DNA of 64,000 nucleotides. Origin: Gamsiella multidivaricata. Lineage: Eukaryota; Mortierellomycota; Mortierellomycetes; Mortierellales; Mortierellaceae. Every line of letters begins with the position of its first letter. Positions within the stretch are counted from its first letter, which is position 1. Under the pieces are notes generated by a model. The model was given only the letters and a program-made list of their open reading frames with translations, ran no database searches and was not told where the DNA came from. The stretch spans positions 124,001 to 188,000 of the forward strand of contig NW_026251710.1 in assembly GCF_025024155.1 (NCBI RefSeq), read 5' to 3'. The position numbers and the translations under genes were made by a program. Shown here piece after piece: positions 47,001 through 57,933 of the stretch.

Positions 47001-49030
47001 CCTAAAGGTATCATGTAGCTTACTGGTTAGGGTCGAGAGCCTCCCATTTGTCAAGGAACCTTTCATAAGGTGGATATCCGTTCAGCTTGAGTAGGTTATC
47101 AAACATGAACAGGCCATTCAAATCTGTTGGCTTCAGGGTCGAGCTCGCTTTCAACAATGGTTCTGTAATCTGGTTGATCGCGAGCCAGACGTAATTTTTG
47201 GATATCAGACCCTTATTGCTGGTCCGAAGAAGAAGAAAAAGAGGAGAATGTTAGTATTAATAAGACTAATTAAAATAACTCAAGGAACCGAGCGTCTGTA
47301 GGTCATGAACTTACACAGCCTCGATCATGAGTCGAACCTGAGGAACGCTGACTGCAGCGACCAGAACAATCCGTTGACCAGAATCCGCAAGGGCATCCAA
47401 CGCCGGCCCAACATCAGAAGAGGCGCCATTTTCCCAGAACGCTCTTTGGTACCCAATCGTAATATTTTTCCTTGCAGCCTGTACTGCAATATTATCCATC
47501 ACTTTTGAAAAAAATAAAATAAAATAAAATAAAAATAAAGAGAACAGGGAAAACTTTAGCAAAAGCGCATCACATTGCGATGGTTTCGTATCATGCAACT
47601 CTTCTTAAGTATTTACTCTGCAAGCCGAGGGAGTCGCCAGTATAGATGACAGCAATGGTTTTCCAGCCACGGCTGGCCACAAAGTCCATCATGACCGAAC
47701 CAAACATCAGCTCCGTCGGGATAGTCCGGAAAAAATAGCCATAGTCATCTTTGCTTGACAATTGAGCTGGATAAACGAATGAGCGTTGGTTAATTAGAAT
47801 AATAACGATATACGAATTAAGTGATAGGGCGTAACAATGCGAGACAGATATAAGATGTACGGCCGTTGGAACATAAACAAAATCATCCGCTCAAGCTAAA
47901 CGAATTTAAGCCGACAGATGCTGCAGTGGAAAATGTAGTAATAGCATGCGTGTGCGTATCAGTAAAAGAGAATAAAAGAAGGTATGAAGAGACTTACTGG
48001 AGCCGGCGGAATACGAGCATTGAGGGATAGATAATCGACTGGTCAGAAGCGCTGACTGCATCGAAAGCGCACTGCTCACATCACCAATAACACCCGCAAC
48101 ACCACCGTTTGTCTGGAGCAGAGACACTGTTGAGAAGATGGCCTGAGCAGCACCCGAGTTTTCGGGATCGAGGCCGTTGAACGAATCTTTGAGAACCAGA
48201 GTGATATATGCACCTGGGATAAGATGGTTCGCATTGATTTCACTCACTGCTAAACGGATTGCGGACGTGCCGCTGCGAGAAAAAAAAATGAGTTGGCGCG
48301 CGACGCGTCTCAGGCACAAAACAAAATTATTTTGCCGCTAAGACGCTTACCTGTAGGCTAATTGCTGTGTAAGATTATTGGGCAGCGAGTATGGCAAGAG
48401 TAGACCGACCCTGATCTCGACTAGTCCTTCTCTGGATGTTACGTTTGGGGTCAGCTCTAGGGAGTTGCTGGCACCAGTCTCTGGCGTGTATGGAAAGTAG
48501 CGAGTGGAGACGTTTGGCTCATTCTGCGGGAGTAGTAATGCAATCGGCTGCTGAGACTGAGATACTGATACAAAACTGGATGGCGCTGGTGGCGATGGAG
48601 ATGGCGAAACACTCGATTGCAGTGGAGCTAAAGAGGAGGGGGAGAGTACTGACGGTGTAGGCGGGGGCATCGATAGTGATGAGGGCGATTTGATGGTTAA
48701 ATTCTGTCGCTTCCTGCCTCTTGCTGCTGTTACCGATGGTGAGCGTTTCTTAAGTGCCCAGAGGTTCTGTGTCGATAAGGAGTATGATTGTGAGGTATAG
48801 CCATGATAAATTGGATCTGTTCTGGGCTGTGCATGACGTGAGGCTCGTTCGAGAGACTGTTGCGATGTATAGGAACGAGACCGCGAGGGGGGATACGGAG
48901 AGCTGGAATATTCATGAAGAGAAGAGGTGGCTTCGCAGGCTTGGTGGTCATGAGTGAGGAATGCGAGGAGTAGTATGCTTGCTGCCAGGGCAGTGTATGG
49001 CTGCGCTGTGGGTATCCTGAGAAATTTCAT
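44031..49030 (-). CDS. Class C (GABA-B/mGluR-like) seven-transmembrane receptor with C-terminal PH-like region
   Basis: Eleven exons (49030-48351, 48272-47998, 47766-47617, 47501-47315, 47218-47024, 46922-46881, 46789-46328, 46198-45940, 45841-45609, 45510-44967, 44879-44031) give 1291 residues in frame. A signal peptide and a Ser/Pro-rich spacer (to about 210) precede a periplasmic-binding-like ligand domain (about 210-600; 'IRLAVSEINANHLIPGAYIT', 'GVIGDVSSALSMQSALLTSR'). Seven membrane segments span about 630-890, with 'NIVAKNFRVYRIF' and 'MFMFLPKLWELF' typical of class C. A PH-like stretch follows at about 985-1075 ('CMRRVVLFPTGRYFTCFE' to 'DEERLLYWYSLF'), then a Ser/Gly-rich tail. It should sense an extracellular small ligand, perhaps an amino acid, and signal through G proteins; the ligand is unknown. 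The exon of 42 nt is supported by phase and motif. Confidence 0.92.
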
Positions 49031-51510
49031 AACAAAGTGATGTTATTGGGCAGTTGATAGATGGCGCAGTAGTCTGTTCACTATTTGTGTTCGGCGCTTT
49101 CGGTGTTCGTGTTGGGGAAATGTCGTTGTTTGTTTCGAGGTGTTGTGAGGCGGAAGTGTTCATAAGCGTTAGCTATGGTGGATGAAGCAGCACACAGAGG
49201 GTAAGGAAAAGGACGTAGAGGAAGGAGATATTAGAAGGATACAAAGGTGTGTTGGAGGTTATTAAAGATTCTCTGTGCCATGTCTATTCTTTTCTGAGTC
49301 GATTGGGACGATAGAAAGGAAGCGTTTTTGCCACAATGATCCTTTACTGGCATCCTTTGGTGAAAGAGGGTATTGAAACCAAAGATATTTGGGAGAGACG
49401 GATTACGAAAAAAAACCGCTGAGCAGCGTGTAAAAAGAAGAGGAAAATACCCCCGGAAAAAGTATTACCGAAGAACCCATATCGACCAAGGATATACACA
49501 CGCACGGCGCCACAAAAGCGGGAGAGGACTGCAGAAAAAAGGGATGAAATGGCATCCTCGACAGCAACAGGCCATCCCTGAGGTGTTTGAGGGCAGATGT
49601 ACAATAATCAATAGTGATGAGCAGTAATGCATGTATGCAGACGCAGCCAAAACAGCACCAGGAATGAACGACTAAGAAGATATGAAGAAAGGACATAAGC
49701 AATAACGAGGCATTATCCTATGGCGACCAAGTGGGAGTAATGAGCCGCTGGCTTGCTATCTCTGTAAATGAACAGATGAGGAAGGACTACATGATTAAAG
49801 CCAAAGATACAAAGGGAGCTAGGGCAGGGGGGCAGGGACTAGAATGTGGCAAGATGCGAGGGAATGGATGCGTTGTATTAATAGCTGCATGATATATACA
49901 CCGGATATTGACATGTCACGATAAATAGATGTGACAGAGATGGAGAGGAGAAGGAACAAGAAACGCAAAAGGTGGAGGCAGAGAGGCTAAAGACCTGGAT
50001 GTCGATTTCGATGACAGCCTCTTGAAGTGGTCAATGAAATACGCCTTCTTATCTTAGACTATCAAATGAAGAGAAAACGAGTCGCGCACGCCGTTTTCGC
50101 TGTGCGTGGCCATCTCTCCCGCACCCCCAGCTCCGTGTCTTTCGCTGGATCCAGATTTCTCGGTCCCTGAATGACCCTTTTCTGCGTAGTTGCACCCCAA
50201 TAAGGCGATGATGAAGTTCATATCTGCGTTCAATCATGTAGCATTGACAATACAGGCAAAAAAATCCTTGCATAGACAGTGTGAGCTATGGGGCCCTGTT
50301 GACTTTCTTATGAGCCATGAAGCAATGAACGTGCGAGACTGACCGCACGATATAGAACGCGGAGAAAAAAGAGTTGGGATCCCAGACAGAGGCCAAATAC
50401 TGAAACAAGAATCAGAATAGCAGGCCTAACCATTAGGCCAAGGATAGCGAGTTGTGGCCATGCGGAATATCACAGGAAATCGAAACTTGAAGATGATAAT
50501 GAATGTACAAGGCTCAGTTAAGCACGGTGATCCAACGCGTAGTCGAATACGAAATGGATTATGATGCTCCTTCATACATTGTGTTCGTTACGCGTGTCCG
50601 TTAAGTCGTTAGATGGGCGTTCGTTGGTTGATCGTTAATGGCAGTAGTGGCTTTGAGAAGAGAGGATGGGGATATAATTTATACATCTGATCGTAGGAAG
50701 TCGAGTCATTAAAATGCATTGGAATGTGTACGCGGTTTACCCTAGATGCCTTGCAATTCCTCCCGGGTAGTGTTCAGCTTCCTCTCTGCTGAGATGAGAT
50801 TATGAGTTCTCGGAGAAAAAGATAGATTGAGAAAGGAGAGAAGGAGGGATAAGGGATCATAGATAGGCATCTTCCCTGTTGCCGATCAAAGGAATAAAAT
50901 GAAAATAACAAAAGAATGAAAAAGAAAAGGACATTGGAAGCAAAATCCGCAAAGAAAAAGAGAGGCTCAAGACAGCTCGGATGGTTTTATTGAGCGAAAT
51001 TTAAGGAAAAGGGAGAGGGGAAGAGAGAACCCCCGTGTGTCTTAGAATCATCAATCTTTTTTTACTATCGCTTCAGACGCAGCGACTGCATACACTCTCT
51101 TTCTTGTCTTTTTAAAATGTTCATAAAAAAGGGCGGGCGCTTGCATGGCGCATGAAAATTAGGCGCCTCTCCTGGTGGCCCCCTGTCCCCCTTTATTCTT
51201 TTGACCTTGTTGATGTAAATGAGGCCTCTCCCTACTGTGCCCCTTCAACCATGGCACACATTTGTAATGCTCCTTCTGAAGTCCCCCTGAGCGTGTCCCA
51301 AGCCGTTGCATTATCAAAAATGGCACAGCAGCACAGCCTACGCTTGGAACGCGAGCAATAATCCTCTTGTAAACCATGGCGGCCACTGAGACACAGCATC
51401 ATTTGTTTACGACGATGCATCGGCTTGTTCCACCTGTTACTTGGCAGTTGGCAATTGACTTGGCAACGACCAAACCTTATTTGATCACTCTTTTTGGAAA
51501 AGGGTTTCTC
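49031..51510. other. Long gene-free interval
   Basis: About 2.5 kb between two divergent genes. The plus strand is A/G-rich in many short blocks, and all open frames lack domains or normal composition. No RNA gene, repeat array or inverted repeat was seen. It should contain the promoters of the receptor gene (left) and of the membrane-protein gene (right). Confidence 0.4.
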
Positions 51511-51512
51511 GT

Positions 51513-51520
51513 GTATAAAA
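51513..51520 (+). promoter_or_regulatory. TATA box of the membrane-protein gene
   Basis: GTATAAAAGG lies about 70 bp before the start codon at 51588, a good match to the TATAWAW consensus at a sensible distance for a short leader. Confidence 0.6.
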
Positions 51521-51587
51521 GGAGCACTTTTTTCTCACACCCGAAAATTCTTTCGCGCTCTGTTTTTTCACATCTATCCTTTCAAGC

Positions 51588-52931
51588 ATGCTTCAGCAAC
51601 AAACCGCCGCTCGTCTCGTCTCTCTCGTAAACGCAACGAAGATCCTTAAGATCATACCTCAGAGGTCCTTTGGCTTAGCCTCTGCTTCTACCTCGACTGC
51701 CACTTCAACAACCGGAGGATTATTTCATGACGGCGCTAATCTTTCATGGAAAACAACCATGGAAACGCCCACCAGTAGACATGATTTTGGCAAGGCATCC
51801 GTACAGCAGCAGCTCAAGCTCTTTTCGTCCTCCTCTCACCGCTTTCCGCTTTCGCCACCCATGGCCTCACCACCACCAGCAACGATACGCGCAGGTGCTC
51901 TTCATGGCCATGCCATTAGAAGATTTTCACAGCGTGCGAATTTCTGGATTGGAAACAATGCAGCCAAAGCCTGCCTCTCTCGCTCCAGAACCATCCAGCA
52001 GCAGCTCAGATCCTATGCTCAGTATCGCGTCACAAGAAGGAGACCTATCCGGCTCATCTTCAAGATGATGGCTGCTTCGACTGCCCTTGTTGCTATTCCC
52101 GCCATCTTGCTCTTTGGAGCGCCAATTGCGAGTATTGTCTTCATTCCCATTGCTATCGGAGGCATCTTTGGAGGCGCAATTCTGCTTACAGGAGGGATCC
52201 TGTTCTTTGTCTTACCCGTCGTTGCTGTCGGAGGCGCACTCACCTTCTGGCTGTACGCCATGCCCGCCGCTGTCACGGCCAAGGACCTGAACAAGATCCT
52301 GAAGCGCGCAAAGAGCGGGGAAACCGTATCAGCTTTGAGTGCATTGGGACAAGACTGGGAGCTCCAAAGAGCAAAGCCGGATGAATGGTTCAGATGGGAG
52401 TTTCCTCACAATGAGAATTCGCTTGATAGGATCAGCATCCGCATGGCAGTTTTTGACCCCAACGACAGCAGTGCGCGCAAGCAAAGGACGATGAAGTGGT
52501 TGGATAACATCGAGACGAATGTGGACGAAAACAACATCGCCAAGTGGGAGGTGGAGGCGGGCGAGGATGGCGAGATTGTTAGGAGGGTCACGAAATCGTC
52601 GAAGCACTTTGAGGTCCACAACAACTCTGATAAGCTGGACATCGAGAGTTTGTACATCAACCGAGACAACGATCACCTAATAATCGAGATCAAGGATGAT
52701 GGCGAAAAACTGTTGAAACAAAAGTGGGGCAAGAAATACCTAGAGTTGGCCAAGGTTATTGACCAGGCTGCATCTGAGCTAGAAATGGAGGGCCATGATC
52801 TGGGCGAGCAGGTCGTATTGGTCCGCAAGGACAAGGGAAGGTCATTCTGGAACAAGTTCTCACTCGGTGGCGATATCGCTCTCCGCATCCCTTTCAACCG
52901 TACTTGGGTCCATGATGTCACGGACGAATAA
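51588..52931 (+). CDS. Putative mitochondrial membrane protein with two hydrophobic segments (unknown function)
   Basis: One uninterrupted frame of 447 residues. The first 40 residues are rich in Arg, Ser and Ala with few acids ('MLQQQTAARLVSLVNATKIL'), resembling a mitochondrial presequence. A basic Ser-rich region follows, then a long hydrophobic stretch at about 155-225 with two or three possible membrane spans ('ALVAIPAILLFGAPIASIVF', 'GGILFFVLPVVAVGGALTFW'). The C-terminal 220 residues are hydrophilic and seem folded, with alternating strands and helices ('SLYINRDNDHLIIEIKDDGE'). I do not recognise the family. It converges with the PDX1 gene (about 260 bp between stops). A topology with the soluble domain in the matrix or intermembrane space is inference. 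Confidence 0.75.
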   Translation: MLQQQTAARLVSLVNATKILKIIPQRSFGLASASTSTATSTTGGLFHDGANLSWKTTMETPTSRHDFGKASVQQQLKLFSSSSHRFPLSPPMASPPPATIRAGALHGHAIRRFSQRANFWIGNNAAKACLSRSRTIQQQLRSYAQYRVTRRRPIRLIFKMMAASTALVAIPAILLFGAPIASIVFIPIAIGGIFGGAILLTGGILFFVLPVVAVGGALTFWLYAMPAAVTAKDLNKILKRAKSGETVSALSALGQDWELQRAKPDEWFRWEFPHNENSLDRISIRMAVFDPNDSSARKQRTMKWLDNIETNVDENNIAKWEVEAGEDGEIVRRVTKSSKHFEVHNNSDKLDIESLYINRDNDHLIIEIKDDGEKLLKQKWGKKYLELAKVIDQAASELEMEGHDLGEQVVLVRKDKGRSFWNKFSLGGDIALRIPFNRTWVHDVTDE

Positions 52932-53189
52932 CCGGCCGGTATCCTTCAGACCAGCACCACCAACTTCAAGTTCATTTTCCTCGCACTCGCAGCTTTTCTT
53001 GATGGGCTGATTTGACCATGTAAAATACAGTACTCCATTTGTATCAGTGGCTTTACATGGTATTGACAGCATGCAAATTTTATGGATATCTAGAACGACT
53101 GTACATATGGCTGTAATGTTGACAAAGAGAATAGGAGAAATGAGGAATGGAATGGCAGAAGGGGGTCAACAGACCAGCTGGAGGTTTTT

Positions 53190-54540
53190 TTACCAGCCGC
53201 GTTTGGCATAGAGCTGATCCACGGGGATGTCAGAAATGTTGATGCCGACCATGGCCTCACCGAGATCCTCAGAGACCTCAGCAAGGACCTTAGGGTCCTT
53301 GTAGTGGGTCACAGCCTGGACAATAGCACGGGCACGCTTGGCTGGGTCACCGGACTTGAAGATACCCGATCCAACAAAGACACCATCACATCCGAGCTGC
53401 ATCATCAAGGCAGCATCGGCAGGAGTGGCAACACCACCGGCAGCGAAGTTGACAACGGGCAAGCGTCCCAACTTGGCAGTCTCCTTGAGAAGATGATAAG
53501 GGGCTTGGATCTCCTTGGCATAGGTGAAGAGCTCAGCATCATCCATCAACTGTGCCCTGCGGATCTCGGCCTTGACTGTACGGCAATGACGAACAGCCTC
53601 GACAACATTTCCGGTACCAGCTTCGCCCTTGGTACGGATCATGGCAGCACCCTCGTTGATGCGGCGAAGAGCCTCGCCGAGGTTCTTGCAGCCGCAAACG
53701 AAAGGGACCTTGTACTCGTGCTTGTTGATGTGGTTGGACTCATCAGCGGGAGTGAGGACTTCGGACTCGTCAATGTAATCAACTCCGAGAGACTCGATGA
53801 TCTATTGGATGAATATGAGAGATGAGTAAGTATCTACTGTCACATTTCTTAGAGTTCCTTCTGTCCAAATAGATCCACTAATCGCTCCACGGTCCCACTT
53901 ATCCAACTTGTCGCATGTCCAATTACCTGAGCCTCAACAAAATGTCCAATGCGGACCTTAGCCATGACAGGGATCGAGACGGCGTTAATGATTTCACGGA
54001 TCATTTTGGGGTCAGACATGCGAGCGACACCGCCTAGAAAGATCGGGTATTCAAAGAATAGTGAGTCACCATGATAAGTGTATGCTGCCCTTGTCTCTGC
54101 TGCTGTTGCTGCTGCTGCGCTGTCTCTTTTTACAGCTCAATTGAGCAGATCGTGTGAGCAATTGAAGGGCAGCCTGATTTTGGAAAGAAAGAACACCTAC
54201 CGTTCTTGCGAATATCGGCAGGGACACGCTCCAGGGCCATGACGGCGCAAGCACCAGCAGCCTCAGCAATGAGGGCCTGCTCAACGTTGATGACATCCAT
54301 GATCACCCCACCCTACGAATGGAAAGCGATGGAATGAGTTTTTGGAATGAGGGAGCTGATCGAGTCGTTCGGTTCAGGGCACAAACTCAGCAGTTGGTCG
54401 CAGAATTAATATAGTACCTTGAGCATTTGAGCGAGACCAGCCTTGACATTGAAAGAGGCGACCTCAGGGACCTCGGAGGCAGCAGAAAGACCAGAGGCCT
54501 CCTGAGCGGGAACCAGGTTGGTGGGGGTAGCGAAAGTCAT
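53190..54540 (-). CDS. PDX1: Pyridoxal 5'-phosphate synthase, lyase subunit (Pdx1/Snz)
   Basis: Four exons (54540-54418, 54312-54201, 54033-53927, 53801-53190) give 317 residues, slightly longer than the usual 290-300 because of an N-terminal extension. Family blocks are complete: '[20 protein letters not shown]' with the catalytic aspartate, '[20 protein letters not shown]' followed by '[13 protein letters not shown]' with the Schiff-base lysine, '[18 protein letters not shown]', and '[20 protein letters not shown]'. It combines ribose 5-phosphate (or ribulose 5-phosphate), glyceraldehyde 3-phosphate and ammonia into PLP in the cytosol; ammonia comes from the glutaminase Pdx2/Sno, which is not in this window. 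A purine-rich plus strand just above the start gives the sense C/T-rich leader. Confidence 0.97.
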
Positions 54541-57500
54541 GTCTGTAAAGTGCTGAAAGGGAAGTGAAGAGAGGTGTGATATGAAGATCTGAAAGAAGAA
54601 CGAAATGTAAACATGGCGAGTGCTTTGACGCAGAAAAAAAGTGGGGAAACAAATCCGTGCAACGGCCGCATGTGATTGGTTAAAGAGAAAAGCCACTGCC
54701 TGATATAATTTGTTCTTCACTCCGCCAAATTGGACCACTTGGAACTGGACATGGACAAGTCCTGCGTCAAACGAGTTGTCCCCGCTAGGGTTCCATTGAT
54801 GGACCAGACTACCAGGGCACTGAAATTGACAAGTACAGGGATTGATCGCCGTCGCACAGACCACGCAAATCTGTCGCGTATCTGTCGCGCCTGACACGCT
54901 GTGGATCAACCAATACCCTCTACTTGATTGACTAGGCTGCATATTGCATTTTCTGAACACAAAGTGTGCGTTGCATAACTCTTGGCCTTGAGATCCATTT
55001 GCGACCAACGGTTTAAAGCAATATAATATAAAAGCAGAGTATATTAATAAGGATATAGCATGATGCCATATCGTATTTGAGCTCGCCACTTGAAACATGC
55101 GATACAAGCGAAGTAATTGTGCGCTGTAGCTTGATGGTTTCTATCGCGTACTCGGTCAACCTTTTATCCTCACATCCTCATTACTGAACACAATTCGGTT
55201 AATTTATCTCCTAGCTATATACTCTTGCTGAGTTATCAGGGATTGTTCACTATGCTATGCACTATCACGACTCTCAGAATTCTTTTTAAATTTCCAATTT
55301 TTTTCTATAGTGATTTGTGCATAATAAAAATCGCATTTTCTCTCGACGTATATATACAACACGAAGCAGAAAAGATATAAGGTCATCAATCGCTCGGGTT
55401 AACATAGTGTAAAGCTCGTGGATAGCTTTTCAGTAGTGAGTGCTGCGGAAGAGTAGCAAAGACGCAAGTACAAATGGCGTATGAAGTCACGGCATTCGTT
55501 GTACATATGAATGCGAAGAGCGAGCGTCCGAGAGGAGATGAGGACACTTGAAGTTTTAACAAATTAATTGCCTTGCAGGCATTTCAAAAAAATTGTGAAT
55601 GCAGACTGATATCTGTCTTATTTCTGACGATTCCGCATCCTTCGTATAGTCTTATTCTTCTTGATCGGACGCGTATAAACGTACTAGACATCGAACCGAA
55701 GAATAGGTACCTACGAGGGGATTGAAATCAATGCAGCAAAATATATTAACAGAAAGCGGAAAATAAACCATTGCAGAGCAAATAAAACTGAAGCACTGAA
55801 GGGAGGACTCACCGCGATGGCAATGAAAAGGTGGGTGAGACCTTCAATCGGCCGCCAAACGCTTGGTTGGTAGACTGAAATAGAGTCTAAAAACGCTAGA
55901 TTCTATTCAGGTACAGCTTATTTGAAATGTAATACTGCATGAAGCCTTTATGGATAAGGGCACCGCACATTGAACTAGAACCCGAGAAGGAGACGTTACC
56001 CATTTTACAATGGCGGTATCAGAGCGTAGGGCGGTGTAAAATACTTGTCGGAACCACCTTTCCGAGTCTTGAAAAATAGTACAAGCAGGTGTATTCGCTG
56101 CCCGTGCCTTGGACATATTGACGCGTTCAGGGCCGAGATTATTGGCTCCTGAATGAACTTTTCTACACATCTTATGCGACCTTGAACATGAAATAACACA
56201 TGTGCAACGACCCTAGCATTTTATTCAAGAAGCAGCGCTCATATGGTTTTGGGCGAAGAAAAAAAGCATTGAGCGCGCTGATGATTCCATTGCTTTGTAT
56301 CCATCATCGAGCATGGTCGCTATTAATTTCGTCCGCTGGCCGGTATTGCAGCAGCCTCACCTGCGGAACCACATATATACCAGCTTCCACATACTAATCG
56401 AGGCATGAAATTCTTGTATGGTTACCGGGCTGGATGCAGGAGGGATCGTCCCCTGGATAATTGGCGTTAGAATTTCTTATAAAAATGAGCGAAGACGCTG
56501 CCTGACCAGCCAAGCGAAAGCAAAGCCAAGGTGCATATCGGGACGAAGCTCCTCTCTCGCCCTCGACAACCATCGCCATCATCCCTGGCCATCATTCGAA
56601 CCAACATTCATTAGTGAATGCTCCAAAGTAAAAAAAAACCAACGATCGAGATTCGATTCCGCTCTTTCTTGGCGCCCATTACTTTGATCAGGGACCTTTT
56701 TCGTATTTTTTTTTTTTGCTGGCTGCGATTCCAGCTCCTTCTCATCCAACGATCCCGATCCCGCCTCCCCCACTTGCAAGTATTAGTATAGCTTACACAG
56801 GGCATACTGTCTATTGCAGCTTTGTTCTTATACTGGAACATTGGTCTCCTACGAACTCTTTGTATGTGAGTGTATGCGAGTGTGCGTTTGTATGCGTTGT
56901 TCTATAGCCACCAAAAGGAACGAAGCTGTCCGACTTAGCCTTGTTCAAATCACATCCACAATATTGTCCATTGCTTGCTGCAAATCCTTCGTATTCACCT
57001 CTCTAGCTTGCAGCAGCTTTGCTTCATATTCCTATGCACCTTTGGCCCATTCTTAGTCAATGCCGCTCGATCTAGATACCAGCAGCTAGAGTCCATTTCC
57101 TTGACTGCACAGCAAACACATATTCAACCCATTCAATCCCAGTCTACTCAACCTTCGACCCTGTTTTGTCTGTATTCATGTCATCAGGAGAATCAAATCC
57201 ATTCCCGCTATCCTTTGTTTTCTCAACTCCCTTCCTTTTTGTTGCGTTGCTATCCTACTCTTTACTGGACTCGCCAAAAGGTATATCCACGACATCCACA
57301 CACCGACTCGAGACCAGTATTTACCCTACGTAGTGCAAACATCTATCTTTGTCGAAGGAAACTCCTCAAAGAACACCTGCGACTCGAATGAGGTTTTCGA
57401 TTCCTCGCCGGGGATCTAGCTCATTCACTTTTGATCACCAACCTTCAAAGATCAACTAACTCTGCACACCAATACCTCTCTGCTGCACCCTACTTTCACC

Positions 57501-57933
57501 TCTGTTCGCTTCTTCAACTTCAGTGCCTTGAACACCTTACGTTCAATGTATTCTGATACTGCTGAAGCAGACATTAATGTTACCGATATTTTGCTTTCTT
57601 TGTCATTATTCGCAGTAGACACATCCGCACATTCACAGCTTCGATAACAGGCCGCTTGCCACTCCCTTGCTTCGAATCAACAGCTTATCCAACACAATCT
57701 TCAGTGTATCATCGAACAATTATCCATCAAGACAGCGTGTCGCTCAATCTTTGACATTGAGACGTCCGTACAGCCGTTTATCAAAGCGCCTACAATCTAC
57801 TAGAGTATTCAGACAGTTACGTTGTTGGATTGAACAAAGCGACAGCTGCGTTATCTTGCCTGCTGCAGGGTGTCAAGGGCGTCAGCGAGGCACCGACGAC
57901 CTTGATCGAACCACAGTCGATCGACTGCAAACA
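54541..57933. other. Long gene-free interval, AT-rich around 55.2-55.8 kb
   Basis: The left 500 bp is the promoter of the PDX1 gene. From 55140 to 55800 the sequence is AT-rich with no open frames of note. The right part (about 56700-57930) is C/T-rich and is probably the promoter or long leader of the bromodomain-kinase gene. A frame in phase with that gene opens at 57667, so its start could be earlier. No RNA gene was seen. Confidence 0.4.

Noticed and set aside
54406..55107. 233-codon frame extending upstream of and in phase with the PDX1 start
   Set aside because: The extra 190 residues have no family match and contain T-rich leader sequence; the known Pdx1 N-terminus begins near 54540. 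The open frame looks like chance.
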